A stretch of DNA of 64,000 bases, taken from the NCBI RefSeq assembly GCF_022605165.1, contig NC_063074.1:1639501-1703500 (forward strand), read 5' to 3'. This document shows positions 1 through 11,880 of the stretch, one piece after another. Both the position numbers and the translations under genes were made by a program. The stretch comes from Purpureocillium takamizusanense (taxonomy: Eukaryota > Ascomycota > Sordariomycetes > Hypocreales > Ophiocordycipitaceae). The notes beneath the pieces were generated by a model. It was not told the origin of the DNA. It saw only the letters and a list, made by a program, of their open reading frames with translations, and did no database searches. Within the stretch, counting starts at the first letter, position 1, and the number at the start of each line of letters is the position of its first letter.

Positions 1-1
1 C

Positions 2-421
2 CAGATGCGCGGCAGCCACGAGCGCGGCTGGACCTACGCGCAGGAGCACTACAAGCCGCAGTCGCAGGCCGTCTTCCTCAACTCGGCCCGGGCGAGGAAG
101 ATGGAGCACGTCCACATCCACGTCTGCAGGAGCCGCAACGCCCAGACGGCCAAGAACCTCGCCGACGAGCACATCCAGAGCTCGACGAGCCTCATCAAGA
201 CGGTCAAGGAGCCGGAGCTGTACTGCCTCGGCGTGAACCACAGCGTCACCATCACCAACTTCGCGGGGGCCCTCTCCAACTGGCTCGCCAAGCTGCCCGT
301 GGAAACGCCTCCCATCTGCAAGGACCTGGTGGGCGCGGGCATCCTGCAGGACACCCACGGTCGGACTTGGGCGTGCGCCTCGAAGCACAGGAAGGGCCCA
401 CAGGACATGTTTTGTCAATGA
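2..421 (+). CDS. CDP-diacylglycerol pyrophosphatase (Cdh)-like protein, 3' end only
   Basis: The reading frame is already open at the window edge and ends at TGA 419-421, so this is the last 139 codons of a gene that starts upstream. The segment 'NSARARKMEHVHIHVC' resembles the HxH region of bacterial Cdh, a HIT-like hydrolase that cleaves CDP-diacylglycerol to phosphatidate and CMP. The remaining part contains a Cys-rich C-terminus (CKDL, WACAS). Assignment rests on this motif and on the general layout only. The missing N-terminal half would normally carry a signal or membrane segment. It could instead be another HIT-superfamily protein. No intron is visible in the part present. Confidence 0.55.
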   Translation, partial: QMRGSHERGWTYAQEHYKPQSQAVFLNSARARKMEHVHIHVCRSRNAQTAKNLADEHIQSSTSLIKTVKEPELYCLGVNHSVTITNFAGALSNWLAKLPVETPPICKDLVGAGILQDTHGRTWACASKHRKGPQDMFCQ

Positions 422-1294
422 CGAGCTGGGTTGCGTACAATATACGTAAAATTCTTCAGTACAAGTACAACTGCCATTGCAACTGTCTGGGGCCCCACGA
501 CCCTGGTTACGTGGAATACTTGAAATCCATGCCAAATACGAGTTACGTTAGAGATCAAAAACACTTGTTCGCATTCATCATAGAAACTACTACCACTGCG
601 TCGTGGTTATCATCATCAGCAGAATGATGTGAGCATAATGTCAGAGGGAGCCTTATCGACGACGGGTGGCATTTTTAGTACGTGTAGAATGCTATCGCAC
701 ATCATGTCGTTGACATACGACAACCGCAAACCACATCGCATCCCCACTAGAGACCAGCCGTATATTATAGAGACGTGATGTGCTTATGTTATTGGTTTTG
801 GCCTGTGCGGTATAAAAGGGGGCCCGGATATCAAGTAACGCTCAGTTCGGACCGAATGGATGGTGACGTGTCTCCACGACAAGACTCGGAGGCCTTACCA
901 TATCCTTATGCCTTCCGTAGAAGACGCGCTCTACAAGTGGGATGATTGCTTGACAGGACATGACGGCACGCATCTCAAAGCGATGACATTTTTTCGAAGC
1001 GCAGCGCAGCCTTTGATATTGCAATGTTGATGGGCCCCATTGGTACACGACGTTGCGGTATTAAGGGCGACACACCAAGTACGTATGCCTCTGATTAGTT
1101 TGAGCAATTGCATTTGCGTGTGTGGCGTAATCGCCCCGAGCAAGGCAGCAGAGTTCATGATGAGCAGGCCAATGCTGCATGTATAAATGCCACGGTCCTT
1201 GCCTTCGACAATCTCAATGGCTCCCCTGCTACCTCTCATCGAATACATCCCGCACACCCGGATTCAAACAACACCACCTACACACCACACAGCA
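422..1294. other. Intergenic, 3' flank of the Cdh-like gene and promoter of the small secreted protein
   Basis: No recognisable gene. It contains two TATA-like elements. The one at 811-818 has no convincing gene behind it, only a 29-codon frame at 856-945. The one at 1182-1188 lies about 110 bases before the next start codon. Confidence 0.6.
1182..1188 (+). promoter_or_regulatory. Probable TATA box of the small secreted protein gene
   Basis: TATAAAT lies about 107 bases upstream of the ATG at 1295. This is a normal distance for a highly regulated fungal gene with a short 5' UTR. Sequence match only. Confidence 0.4.
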
Positions 1295-1717
1295 ATGAAG
1301 TCTTGGGCTCTCTATCTGCTGGCGCTCTGCCCTTTGGCCCTTGCCGGCGAAATGTGGGAAGTCAAAGAGGGGGTGAGCCGAACAGCTTCGATCCGCGCCC
1401 CGAGCATGTCTGACATGAAGCCCGAATCATAGATCTGCTTTTTCGACGACGAGATGCCCCTGCCCTGCGAGCCGGGGTTCTATTGCGGAGTTGAGGTTGG
1501 CAACAAGACGACCCAGCTCATGATCTGTCCCGATGAGTATCCCGTAAGCATCTCATCTCGCGGGCAACATACGCGAACATCCGTCAATGAGGAAAATAAA
1601 CGCCTGGTGTGAGCTGACTACTGGGATTTGCAGTGCAGGCCGGAGCCTGGCCGCGAGACGAGCAAATGCTGGATGACGTTTCGGAACGGCCGGAACCAGA
1701 GCGTGAAATGCGACTGA
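1295..1717 (+). CDS. Small secreted cysteine-rich protein, three exons
   Basis: Built from three short exons: 1295-1372, 1433-1543 and 1634-1717, all joined in phase 0. Intron 1 is GTGAGC...TAG with a CTGAC branch site, intron 2 is GTAAGC...CAG with GCTGAC. The product is 90 residues. Residues 1-17 (MKSWALYLLALCPLALA) form a classic signal peptide. The mature part has seven cysteines, including a CEPGFYC segment in exon 2, and ends in KCD. This size, secretion signal and Cys density match effector-like or antimicrobial-type secreted fungal proteins, but I recognise no family and assign no function. The odd number of cysteines leaves one unpaired or dimer-forming. The exon model is inferred from splice consensus and frame continuity. 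Confidence 0.6.
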
Positions 1718-2987
1718 GGGCAACGACGAGAGAACGAACAGGCCGCGCGGGGTGTGTGTGGTTCAACATCATCGATGCAAGCTGGTGCAGCAGGTCTTCC
1801 TGCGATCAAGAGGGGCCGGTGGCCGCGGCCAGTTTTTGCTGAGCAGGATCATGAGTTCCGGGTCAGGCACTTCAACAGTCGCTGTGGCGTTGATGGACGC
1901 CGTTGCAGAACGGCTTGTTCTTGTTTCGACTCTCCAGAGAATACATCTTTGTACTTGCGGTCGATGATGCTATGCATGGTTGTGTGTGTGTGTGTGCGTG
2001 TGTGGTGATTCGATAACTTCTTGGTAGCTGTACGAGGTTATTATGCCCCTTGCATGCTACCAAGTACAGCATACCTTCAGTTGTGCATACCGAGTGAGTA
2101 AGTAGTTGCCTAGTATGCTCCGTGTCCGTGTGCTGTTCTCGCCATAGGGCTGAAACGGCGTTGCCAGGATGCCACAGTTCAATGGCACGTCGAGTGACTT
2201 AGGTTTGGAAGAGCGGCGCTGTCGCTGTCGCTGTAACTCACCAACAGGTGCTCCTTCCTCTTCCACTTGTTAACGTTAGTACATAGTATGGAGGCAGTCA
2301 CTGAGACGGGCCCGGGCAAGCTCCACTTGGAAGGAGCGGGTCCGTCCAGGCAGGGGCAGCAGGTAGCGCCAGGGCCGAAAATTGTCCGCGCGCCTGGGCT
2401 CTCCACTCGCTCCCCCGACGCAACACCGCGGTTCGAAATCGAATACCTTGCTGCCTTCGTGGATCGCTCCCGCATACATTCTCGCATTCGCACCCCATCA
2501 GCCATCGACCCTACCACGCGCGACCCTTTCGCAAAGAGCCCCCCCGCGCGCGACGAGACTCCACGTCTATCTGTTATCTCACCGAGGAGACTCCAGCGCC
2601 ACACTGTTCGACGCCATCATCGCACGGGTTCGCGCGCGCGTCGCCTTCGCTCAGGCCATCGGCAGACCGCGACACGAGACGCCGCGGCTCCCACTGAGGC
2701 GCCCGTGACCAAACCCCGATCGCGACGACTCTACTCGCCATACGCGTCGATCCTTTACTCTCCTTGGGTCCAAGACGCGCCCACGGTGCGACGGGCCGGG
2801 CGGAGGGTATTGGAGTCGCTGTAGGAGCGTGCGTTGACTCGACTCCGACGTTCAACTGCTTCCTTGGAGGAGCTCAAATCGCGCCTCGACTCGTCAATTT
2901 GTCGCCTTGCAAAACGGGACGGGACGCATTTACTGCTGCGCGGCCTGATCGACCACCAGCCGCTCAGCGGGCGGCCTCCTGCCCGAG
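1718..2987. other. Intergenic and 5' UTR of the SS18-like gene
   Basis: No supported gene. It includes a GT microsatellite at about 1979-2004. The open frames at 2267-2824 are GC-rich, overlap each other and show no family signal. I read the last several hundred bases as promoter and 5' UTR of the gene at 2988. Confidence 0.55.
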
Positions 2988-3103
2988 ATGTATTCCGCCA
3001 ACTATGGCTTTGCCAACGCGCCATTCAATCCGGCGCAGCAGCAGCAGCCGCAACCGCCGCCGCAGCAACAGCCGCAGCCGGGGCAGCAGATGATGTACAG
3101 CCA

Positions 3104-3136
<33 letters not shown>

Positions 3137-4603
3137 GCAGCAGCATCAGCATCAGCAGCATCAGCAGTACCCCGGCATGGGTCCTCAGGGCGGCTTCAAC
3201 CCGGGCGCGAACCCTCAGATGATGCAGGGCATGCCCGCTGGCATGATGCAGAACCCAGGCATGGCCAACATGGCCGCCAATGGACAAAGTAAGTCGGACC
3301 TTGCCGTCCTCATCGTGGTGCCGAAGGAGTCTCGAAGCCGAACCGCAGTTTGGTAGCCTCCTCCTCGCCCGTGATCGGCGCCGCGTCAGTCTCAGTGTTC
3401 GTCTCTCGTATGGCTGCTGACCGCTGCCTGCAGTGCAAGGCTACCCGCAGCAGTATCCCGGAAACCCTTACGGCCAGATGATGCCGCAGGGCGTCCCTCC
3501 CCAGAATTTCGCCCAAAACAATTACATGATGCCGCAGGGCATGCAGGGCTTCCCAATGAACCAGGGCGGCATGCCCCAGCAACAGGCCCAGATGATGCAA
3601 CGGATGCAGGCCCAGGCTCAGGCCCAGGCTCAAGCCCAAGCCCAAGCCCAAGCCCAGGCTCAGGCACAGGCTCAGGCACAGGCACAGGCTCAAGCCCAGG
3701 TGCAGCAAGGAAACCCGGTCATGAGTCAAGCGTCGACCCCCCAGAGACCACCAAGCGCCCAGCAAGGCACTCCGGGAGGCATCATGCCCCCTCAGCAGCC
3801 GCAGTTCTCGACCCCTCAGCCTCCCCCGCAGAACCAGACGCCGGGCCTTGCGCCGCAACCGACAGGCGGTATGACCACGCCTCAGACGCCAACCTTCTCT
3901 GCAAGCCAGGGCGGCGGCGGCATGAGCTTGCCGGCGCCAACCCTAATGAGCCCGACTACTGAGTCTCGTGAGAAGGAGCGATTCGCCCTTCTTTTGGACA
4001 TCAACCACGAACTGCTCTATGAGTCGATTCAGATTCAGACGACCCAGCAAGAGCTGAAGAAGGAGCATGCCGCAGGCGGGGCAAACCCCGCGGACAGGAA
4101 ACCTTCAGAAGAGGAGAGCCAATTCCAACAAGATTACGTGCAGTACGTTACGGTGTAGGCCGCGTTTGAGGGGGCGACGAGTACTGACAGCCACGCCTAG
4201 ATGCATGCGCAGGTTGCAAGCCAATTTATCCTATATGGCTGCGCTGGCAGATCGAAAGCCCGAGGTCAAGGTGCCGCCGTGCCCGGCTTACCTCACGGCG
4301 CCGCCGCTGAACCTGACGCTGAAGCTCAGGGCGCCGCCAATGGGCGCTGAAGGTGTCGATTCGACCATCGACCCCGTAGCAGACCGAGCGGAGCGGGACA
4401 AGGCCATCAAGGAGCTGTACAGGCGACTCCAAGGCGTCTTCCCCGGTTTCGATCCGAAAAAGGAACCGCACACGTTTGGAAAACCGGCCGCTGGCCCCAA
4501 GGGCGGCCAGCAGACGACGTCGAACCAAGCGAGTCCTACTGTGCAGCAGGCTCCTCAGATGCCCAACATGCCGGCACCCCCGGCCCACCAGGGGTCCATG
4601 TGA
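2988..4603 (+). CDS. Glutamine-repeat protein with SS18/SNH-like domain (chromatin co-activator type)
   Basis: Exons 2988-3288, 3434-4142 and 4201-4603 give 470 residues. The second donor is GTACGT, and the third exon is entered after a CTGAC...TAG acceptor. The N-terminus is Gln/Pro-rich with a CAG tract, then Met/Gln/Gly-rich. An Ala-Gln dipeptide array of about 30 residues follows. The conserved core is in the middle to late part: 'ERFALLLDINHELLYESI' and, across the last intron, 'CMRRLQANLSYMAALADRKP'. This resembles the SNH (SSXT) domain of SS18/GIF proteins, which in animals and yeasts binds SWI/SNF-type remodellers. The C-terminus is Pro/Gln-rich. Fungal orthologues are often named glutamine repeat protein. 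The role in a SWI/SNF complex is inferred from the family, not seen here. Confidence 0.7.
3607..3705 (+). repeat. Ala-Gln dipeptide repeat (CAGGCN hexamers)
   Basis: An uninterrupted hexamer array encodes an alternating Gln-Ala run within the SS18-like protein. The third codon positions vary (CAG/CAA, GCT/GCC/GCA), so it has been held by selection or is old. It is not a freshly expanded microsatellite. A CAG run at about 3099-3150 encodes a separate polyglutamine tract. Confidence 0.85.
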
Positions 4604-4762
4604 CATTAGCAGACGGGCGCAACGGTGTTGTTGTTCAGGATAGAGCGGGGAAACCAAAGGATCGGCGTCTGTGGCCATTGAAAGACTTTAATACGACACT
4701 TTTGTTCGCTAGTGCAAATGGCGACTCGAACGTTGTGAGGTTCCCGAGCTGAACCAAAGCAC

Positions 4763-4794
<32 letters not shown>

Positions 4795-6081
4795 CTCCAT
4801 GTGAAGCATATAAGCGTGCTGGCATGCTCCTTCGCCGGCTGAGCAGCCGTTCTTCAACGGCTCGACTTGGCCTAGGCCGCACTGCTGTGTAGGGGCAAGG
4901 CGAAAGTGCAAAAGCAATGGCAACATAGGTAGGAGGCGTGCGTGTGCTCTACGGCGAGAGGAATCCGTACGATATCAACCAATATATGCGGTATGGTGTG
5001 CATGGTGGGCGCCACGCCTGGTAGAGGGCGGGGTCCTCCATCTACGATATGCTGCTTTTTTCCAAGTCTTTTATCATGCCTTGCTTAAGCAGACTTTCCA
5101 TTTCCATCCCAGACCTGTCTGTGTCCATTGAGGAGCGCTACCACCGTTGGTTTGACCGTCGTCGACGGCGACGAGATCGGCGGACGACATGAAAGGCAAT
5201 GGGATAAAAGCGAAGTGCACGAGTTGAGGCGCCGATGCCCGAATCGACTGCCCCAGTGTGCGGCAACGTCAAGCTCAAAGAAAAGACCAGACGGCGAGGG
5301 ACTACTAGGCGATGCACGACTCGGTGGCGTCGCAGGTTCTCCTCTGGCACGTACCGCACCGCCCTTGACCTCACTGATGCGTGCCAGGCGGGGCGGCGGG
5401 GTTCAGATGCCACTCCCAAGGTTTGGGTTCCATGCAAGGCTCGTCGACGCGCTGCATCTCGCTGAGGGGGAGCTGGAAGCCCCTCCACGCTTCACCTTGA
5501 GCCTATGAACGCCCTGCAGGCTTTTGGACCGGCGGCCTGGCTCCATAGCCATTGGCCAATGACGAGACGCCATCTCGGCGACGCCAACCAGGCTGCCGCC
5601 CACCGCCAGGGACCTCGACCACCACCGAGGCGGGCAAGGCGGGGGACCCAGCGGACGGAGGAGAGAAAAAAAAAAAGTTTCTGGGCCGCTTGCCAATTGC
5701 GGGCTCACGTATTTTTCTTCCCCTTCAGTCCCCTCCCCTTCCTCCTCCTCCTCCCTCACCATCGCTCTCGTTCCATCAGAGTCTTCTCGTCGCTCTGGAC
5801 GGACGGATCGACAAGTCGCTGCGGCAGCCGATTGCGAGGTAACGCTCTTGACCTGTCCAGGGAAGCTCTGAGAACGAGTTTTCTTGCCCAGCAGTCGTTA
5901 GCAACACCCTCGCACGCGCATAGGCATAGAGCATCCCACTCTTGCGCTGCGTCTGCCCCGCGAGCCTCTGCCATTTATCATCATCTGACGGGGAGGCTGC
6001 GTTGCCCCTCGCTTCCTCTCTACTCGCCCCCTCTTTTTTCAATTCTCTCTGATACCCGCCATACTTGCTGAAGCAGCAAAA
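4604..6081. other. Intergenic: GT microsatellite, then promoter and 5' UTR of the CPSase-ATCase gene
   Basis: A TG microsatellite lies at 4766-4794. From about 5700 the plus strand becomes pyrimidine-rich (long CT tracts at 5720-5770 and 6015-6055), typical of the leader of a strongly expressed fungal housekeeping gene. No gene is supported. Confidence 0.6.
4766..4794 (+). repeat. TG dinucleotide microsatellite
   Basis: About 14 uninterrupted TG units in the 3' flank of the SS18-like gene. A similar, slightly interrupted run lies at 1979-2004. Confidence 0.9.
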
Positions 6082-9000
6082 ATGGCCGTCACCGCGCTGC
6101 CGCCCGCCTCGGCGCGCATGGCCAGCACCAAGGACGAGGGCCGCATCTGCCTCGAGCTCGAGGACGGCTCCGCCTTCCAGGGCTACAGCTTCGGTGCCAA
6201 CAAGAGCATCGCTGGCGAGCTGGTCTTCCAGACGGGCATGGTCGGCTACCCCGAGTCCCTGACGGATCCCTCGTACCGCGGCCAGATCCTCGTCATCACC
6301 TTCCCCCTCGTCGGAAACTATGGTGTTCCGTCGCGCGAAGCCTTGGACGAGCTGCTCGGCGACCTGCCGGCGCACTTCGAGTCTTCCCAGATTCACATCG
6401 CCGGTCTCGTCGCCCACTCGTACTGCGGCGAGGACTACTCCCACTTCCTGGCTGCCTCGTCCCTCGGCACCTGGCTCAAGGAGCAGGGCGTCCCCGCCAT
6501 GTACGGCGTCGACACCCGTTGCCTCACCAAGAAGATCCGGGAAAAGGGCAGCATGCTGGGCAAGATGAGGCTCCAGATCAAGGACATCCCCAACGGCGCC
6601 GCGGTCCCGAATGGCGTCATCCCCGATGCTCTGGCCGGCGTCTCTTTGGAACCTTTTGAGGCGATTGATTGGGTGAACCCCAACGAGCAGAACCTCGTGG
6701 CCAAGGGTGAGTCCCCTATATTATCAGTTGATCTCAGGCAGTATGCTCACGCCGGTTCGTAGTGTCTGTCAAGGCTCCTAAGCTGTACAAGCCACCCCCT
6801 TCTGTGACTACTCGCAAGCACCCCTCTGGCCGACCGATCCGCGTCCTCTGCGTCGACGTCGGTATGAAGTACAATCAGCTGCGCTGCTTCCTGAAGCGTG
6901 GTGTCGAGGTCATGGTCTGCCCCTGGGACCACGACCTTGCTAGAGAGGCTGGCGACCAGTACGACGGTCTCTTCATCTCCAACGGTCCTGGTGACCCGGC
7001 TGTTCTCGACGTAACCGTCAAGAACATCCAGGCGGCCATGGAGAGGAACAAGACGCCCGTCTTCGGCATTTGCTTGGGGCATCAGCTCCTTGCTCGCGCT
7101 TCTGGCGCCAAGACAGCCAAGATGAAGTTTGGTAACCGCGGTCACAACATTCCCTGCACGAGCATGGTCACTGGCAAATGCCACATCACCTCGCAGAACC
7201 ACGGTTTCGCCGTCGATGCTGCCTCTCTGCCCGCTGGCTGGAAGGAGCTCTTCGTCAACGCCAATGACGGCAGCAACGAGGGCATCATGCATGTCGACAA
7301 GCCCTACTTCAGCGTGCAGTTTCACCCGGAGAGCACGCCCGGTCCCCGAGACACCGAGTTCCTCTTTGATGTCTTCATCAACACCATCGCCGACTGTGCC
7401 GAGAATCCTGCCTCTCTGCAGCAGCCTGTGAGCTTCCCTGGAGGCACCATTGAAGAGAACGAGAGGCTGCACCCCCGCGTCTCCGTCAAGAAGGTCCTCG
7501 TCCTCGGTTCTGGTGGCCTCAGCATCGGCCAGGCCGGTGAGTTCGACTACTCTGGTAGCCAGGCCATCAAGGCTCTCAAGGAGGAGGGAATCTACACGGT
7601 TCTCATCAACCCCAACATCGCCACCATCCAGACCTCCAAGGGTTTGGCCGACAAGGTTTACTTCCTGCCTGTCAACGCCGAGTTCGTCCGCAAAGTCATT
7701 CACTACGAACGGCCCGATGCCATTTACGTCACCTTTGGTGGACAGACTGCCCTCCAAGTCGGTATCCAGCTGAAGGATGAGTTTGAGGGCCTCGGCGTCA
7801 AGGTCTTGGGCACTCCCATCGACACCATCATCACTACCGAGGACCGTGAGCTTTTCGCCCGAAGCATGGAGTCCATCGGCGAGAAATGCGCCAAGTCTGC
7901 CTCTGCCAGCAACGTTGAAGAGGCCATGTCGTGCGTCAAGGATATTGGCTTCCCGGTCATCGTCCGCGCTGCGTACGCCCTTGGTGGCTTAGGTAGTGGG
8001 TTCGCCAACAACGAAGAGGAGCTCATGGACCTCTGCAACAAGGCATTCGCCGCAAGCCCGCAGGTTCTGATCGAGCGCAGCATGAAGGGCTGGAAAGAGA
8101 TCGAGTACGAGGTTGTCCGCGACGCCCAGGATAACTGCATCACCGTGTGCAACATGGAGAACTTTGATCCTCTTGGCATCCACACCGGCGACTCGATCGT
8201 CGTTGCTCCCTCGCAGACCCTGTCTGACGAGGATTATAACATGTTGCGGACGACTGCGGTCAACGTCATCCGGCATCTTGGTGTTGTGGGTGAATGCAAC
8301 ATCCAGTATGCGCTCAACCCTTTCTCACGGGAATATTGCATCATTGAGGTCAACGCCCGACTGTCGAGATCGTCTGCCTTGGCCTCCAAGGCGACTGGCT
8401 ATCCTCTGGCCTTTATTGCCGCCAAGCTCGGTCTCGGGATCCCCCTCAAGGAGGTTTCCAACTCGGTCACAAAGGTCACTTGCGCGTGCTTCGAGCCCTC
8501 GCTGGACTATGTCGTGGTGAAGATGCCGCGCTGGGACCTCAAGAAGTTCACGCGTGTGTCGACGCAGCTGGGCTCTTCCATGAAGAGCGTCGGAGAAGTC
8601 ATGAGCATTGGCCGATCGTTCGAGGAGGCGATCCAAAAGGCCATCCGCGCCATCGATTTCCACAACCTCGGCTTCGGGGAGACCAACGCCCTCATGAAGC
8701 TTGATGACGAGCTCCAGACGCCCTCTGACCAGCGGCTATTTGCCATTGCCAACGCCATGCACGAGGGCTACAGCGTTGACAAGATCTGGGAGATGACCAA
8801 GATCGACAAGTGGTTCCTTCGCAAGCTCAAGAGCCTCAGCGATTTCGCCAAGGACATGTCCAAATATAACACCAAGGACATCGTCGGCTCGCCGGAGATC
8901 ATGCTGCAGGCCAAGCGTCTGGGTTTCTGCGACCGCCAGCTCGCCAAGTTCTGGGACTCCAACGAAATTGCCGTTCGCAGAATGAGGCTCGAGGCCGGCA

Positions 9001-11880
9001 TCAAGCCCTTTGTCAAGCAGATCGACACGGTCGCGGCAGAGTTCCCGGCCTATACCAACTATCTCTACCTCACCTATAATGCCACCGAGCACGACGTTGA
9101 CTTCAACGACCACGGTGTCATGGTTCTCGGCTCCGGTGTGTACCGAATCGGTTCCTCCGTCGAGTTCGATTGGTGCTCGGTCCGCGCCATCCGCACGTTG
9201 CGCAAGACCGGCTTCAAGACCATCATGGTCAATTACAACCCGGAGACCGTGAGCACCGATTATGATGAGGCCGACAAGCTCTACTTTGAGAACATCAACC
9301 TGGAGACGGTGCTGGACATTTACCAGATGGAGGCCGCTGGCGGCGTCCTCGGCGCCATGGGTGGCCAGACCCCCAACAACATTGCCCTGCCCCTGCATCG
9401 CGCTGGAGTCAAGGTGTTGGGCACCTCGCCTGAGATGATTGACATGGCTGAGAACCGTTACAAGTTCTCGCGCATGTTGGACCGAATCGAGGTTGACCAG
9501 CCGACGTGGAAGGAGCTGACAAGCTTCGAGGAGGCCCGGGAGTTCTGCCAGACTGTCAGCTACCCTGTGCTCGTCCGGCCGTCGTACGTCTTGTCTGGCG
9601 CGGCCATGAACACGGTCTACTCCGAGAAGGACTTGGTAAACTACCTCGCTCAGGCCGCCGAGGTCTCGCGTGAGCATCCCGTCGTCATCTCCAAGTACAT
9701 TGAGAACGCCAAGGAGATTGAGATGGACGCTGTCGCCAAGGACGGCGTTGTTGTCGGCCATTTCGTCTCTGAGCATGTTGAGAACGCTGGCGTGCACTCT
9801 GGTGACGCTACCCTCATCCTGCCGCCACAGGATCTGGAGCAGACCACGATTGAGCGCATTGAGGAAGCCACCCGTAAGATTGGCGCCGCGCTCAACGTCA
9901 CGGGTCCTTTCAACATTCAGTTCATTGCCAAGGACAACGACATCAAGGTCATTGAGTGCAACGTCCGTGCCTCGCGGTCTTTCCCCTTCGTCTCCAAGGT
10001 CATGGGCGTTGACCTGATCGAGATGGCCACCAAGGCGATCATGCACCAGCCCTTCCAGGAGTATCCTCCCACCAGCCTTTCTCCCGACTGTGTCGGCGTC
10101 AAGGTTCCCCAGTTCAGCTTCTCGCGTCTGTCCGGCGCTGACCCTGTTCTCGGTGTGGAGATGGCCTCGACTGGCGAGGTTGCCTGCTTTGGCGTCGACA
10201 AGTATGAGGCCTACCTCAAGGCGCTCCTCTCGACCGGCTTCAAGATCCCCAAGGCCAACGTGCTTTTGTCCATTGGTTCTTTCAGGGACAAGATGGAGAT
10301 GCTGCCCTCGGTGCAGAAGCTCCAGCGCATCGGCTACAAGCTGTTCGCCACCGCCGGTACTGCCGACTTCCTTCAGGAGCACGGCGTCCAGGTTCAGTAC
10401 CTTGAGGTCCTGGGCCGCGACGAGGACATGAACTCCGAGTTCTCCCTCACGCAGCATTTGGCCAAGAACACGATCGACCTGTACATTAACCTGCCCTCCA
10501 ACAACAAGTATCGCCGGCCGGCCAACTACATGAGCAAGGGCTACAAGACTCGCCGCATGGCCGTTGACTACCAGATCCCTCTTGTCACCAACGTCAAGAA
10601 CGCGAAGATTCTGATCGAGGCCATTGCGCGCCACGTGTACCTGGACGTCTCGAAGCGAGACTTCCAGATCACTCAGGAGCCGGCGGTGCCCAAGCAGGTC
10701 CTGTCTGTCAAGACGCCCGAGATGAAGGCAACCATTCCCTCCATCGGCCAGGCTACCGAGAGCCCCAGGCGTCCGGGCACTCGCGACGGCGCCAACGCTG
10801 TGGCGTCTCCCCTCCGTGGCGCCGGCGTGGACGAGTTCTCCCTGGCGGCCCCCTCGTCCATCAGCGCCTCCGTCTTGCAGCTGCTCTCTCAGCCCTCCAT
10901 CTTCAAGAAGTCCCACGTGCTGTCTGTCAAGCAGTACACGCGAGCTGATCTTCATCTGCTCTTCACTGTCGCTCAGGAGATGCGCTTGGGTGTGCAACGT
11001 GAGGGCGTGCTCAACCTCCTTCGCGGCAAGGTGCTTTGCACGCTCTTCTACGAGCCCTCGACCAGGACCTCTGCCTCGTTCGACGCGGCCATGCAGCGTC
11101 TTGGTGGCAGGACCGTGGCCATCTCGACGTCGCACTCGTCGGTGCAAAAGGGTGAGAGCCTGCAGGACACGCTCCGGACGCTGGCGTGCTACGGCGACGC
11201 CATCGTGCTCCGCCACCCAGAGGAAAAGTCTGTGGACATTGCCGAGAAGTACTGCGACGTACCTGTCATCAACGGCGGCAACGGCAGCAAGGAGCACCCG
11301 ACGCAAGCGTTTCTGGATCTCTTCACCATTCGGGAAGAGCTGGGCACCGTGCAGGGCCTGACCATCACCTTCCTGGGTGATCTCCTGTACGGCCGGCCCG
11401 TGCACTCCCTCGTGTACCTCCTGCGGCACTACCAGGTGCAGGTGCAGTTAGTGGCACCCAAGGGGCTGAAGCTGCCCGACGGCGTGCGGCAACAGCTCGT
11501 GGCATCGGGCCAGCTGCTGTGCGAGTCGGACACGCTCACGCCCGAGATGATTGCGCGAAGCGACGTGCTGTACTGCACGCGGGTCCAGAAGGAGCGCTTC
11601 CCGAGCGTGGAGGAGTACGAGAAAGTGAAGAACTCGTACCGGGTGGACAATGCGGCGCTCAAGCACGCCAAGAGCTCCATGGTGGTGCTGCACCCGCTGC
11701 CGCGGAACGAGGAGGTGGCCGAGGAGGTTGACTTTGATCAGCGGGCGGCGTACTTCCGACAGGTAAGCAGGCGTGACCCATCCCCTGATGGAGAAGAGCG
11801 AGCACTAACATGCACTCCAGATGCGTTATGGGCTCTACTGCAGAATGGCCCTGCTCGCACTCGTCATGTCCTCATCGTGA
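6082..11880 (+). CDS. URA2 / pyr-3: Carbamoyl-phosphate synthase (glutamine)/aspartate carbamoyltransferase fusion
   Basis: Exons 6082-6706, 6763-11762 and 11821-11880 encode 1,894 residues. The protein makes carbamoyl phosphate from glutamine, bicarbonate and ATP, then carbamoyl-aspartate, the first two steps of UMP synthesis. Order: CPSase small-chain N-domain; class I glutamine amidotransferase with nucleophile Cys at about residue 312 (GICLGHQ) and HPEST; two ATP-grasp halves starting near residues 455 and 990; MGS-like regulatory domain at about 1369-1508; ATCase at about 1580-1894 with [17 protein letters not shown] and HPLPR. The last 20 codons ([15 protein letters not shown]...) lie in their own exon. 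The MGS domain and ATCase are separated by only about 70 low-complexity residues. Yeast Ura2 (2,214 residues) has a degenerate dihydroorotase-like domain there, so this protein is some 320 residues shorter. UTP feedback is expected from the family. Confidence 0.95.

Noticed and set aside
2425..2450. GGTTCGAA-like B-box considered as part of a tRNA gene
   Set aside because: No matching A-box or cloverleaf arms could be drawn around it.
2267..2824. Plus-strand frame of 185 codons ahead of the SS18-like gene
   Set aside because: Arg/Pro/Thr-rich, overlapped by open frames in all other phases and without family signal. It is better explained as leader or promoter.
8736..11429. Long open frame of 897 codons on the minus strand
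   Set aside because: It is the exact antisense of the CPSase-ATCase coding exon, where GC-rich codon use suppresses stops. Its product shows no family motif.
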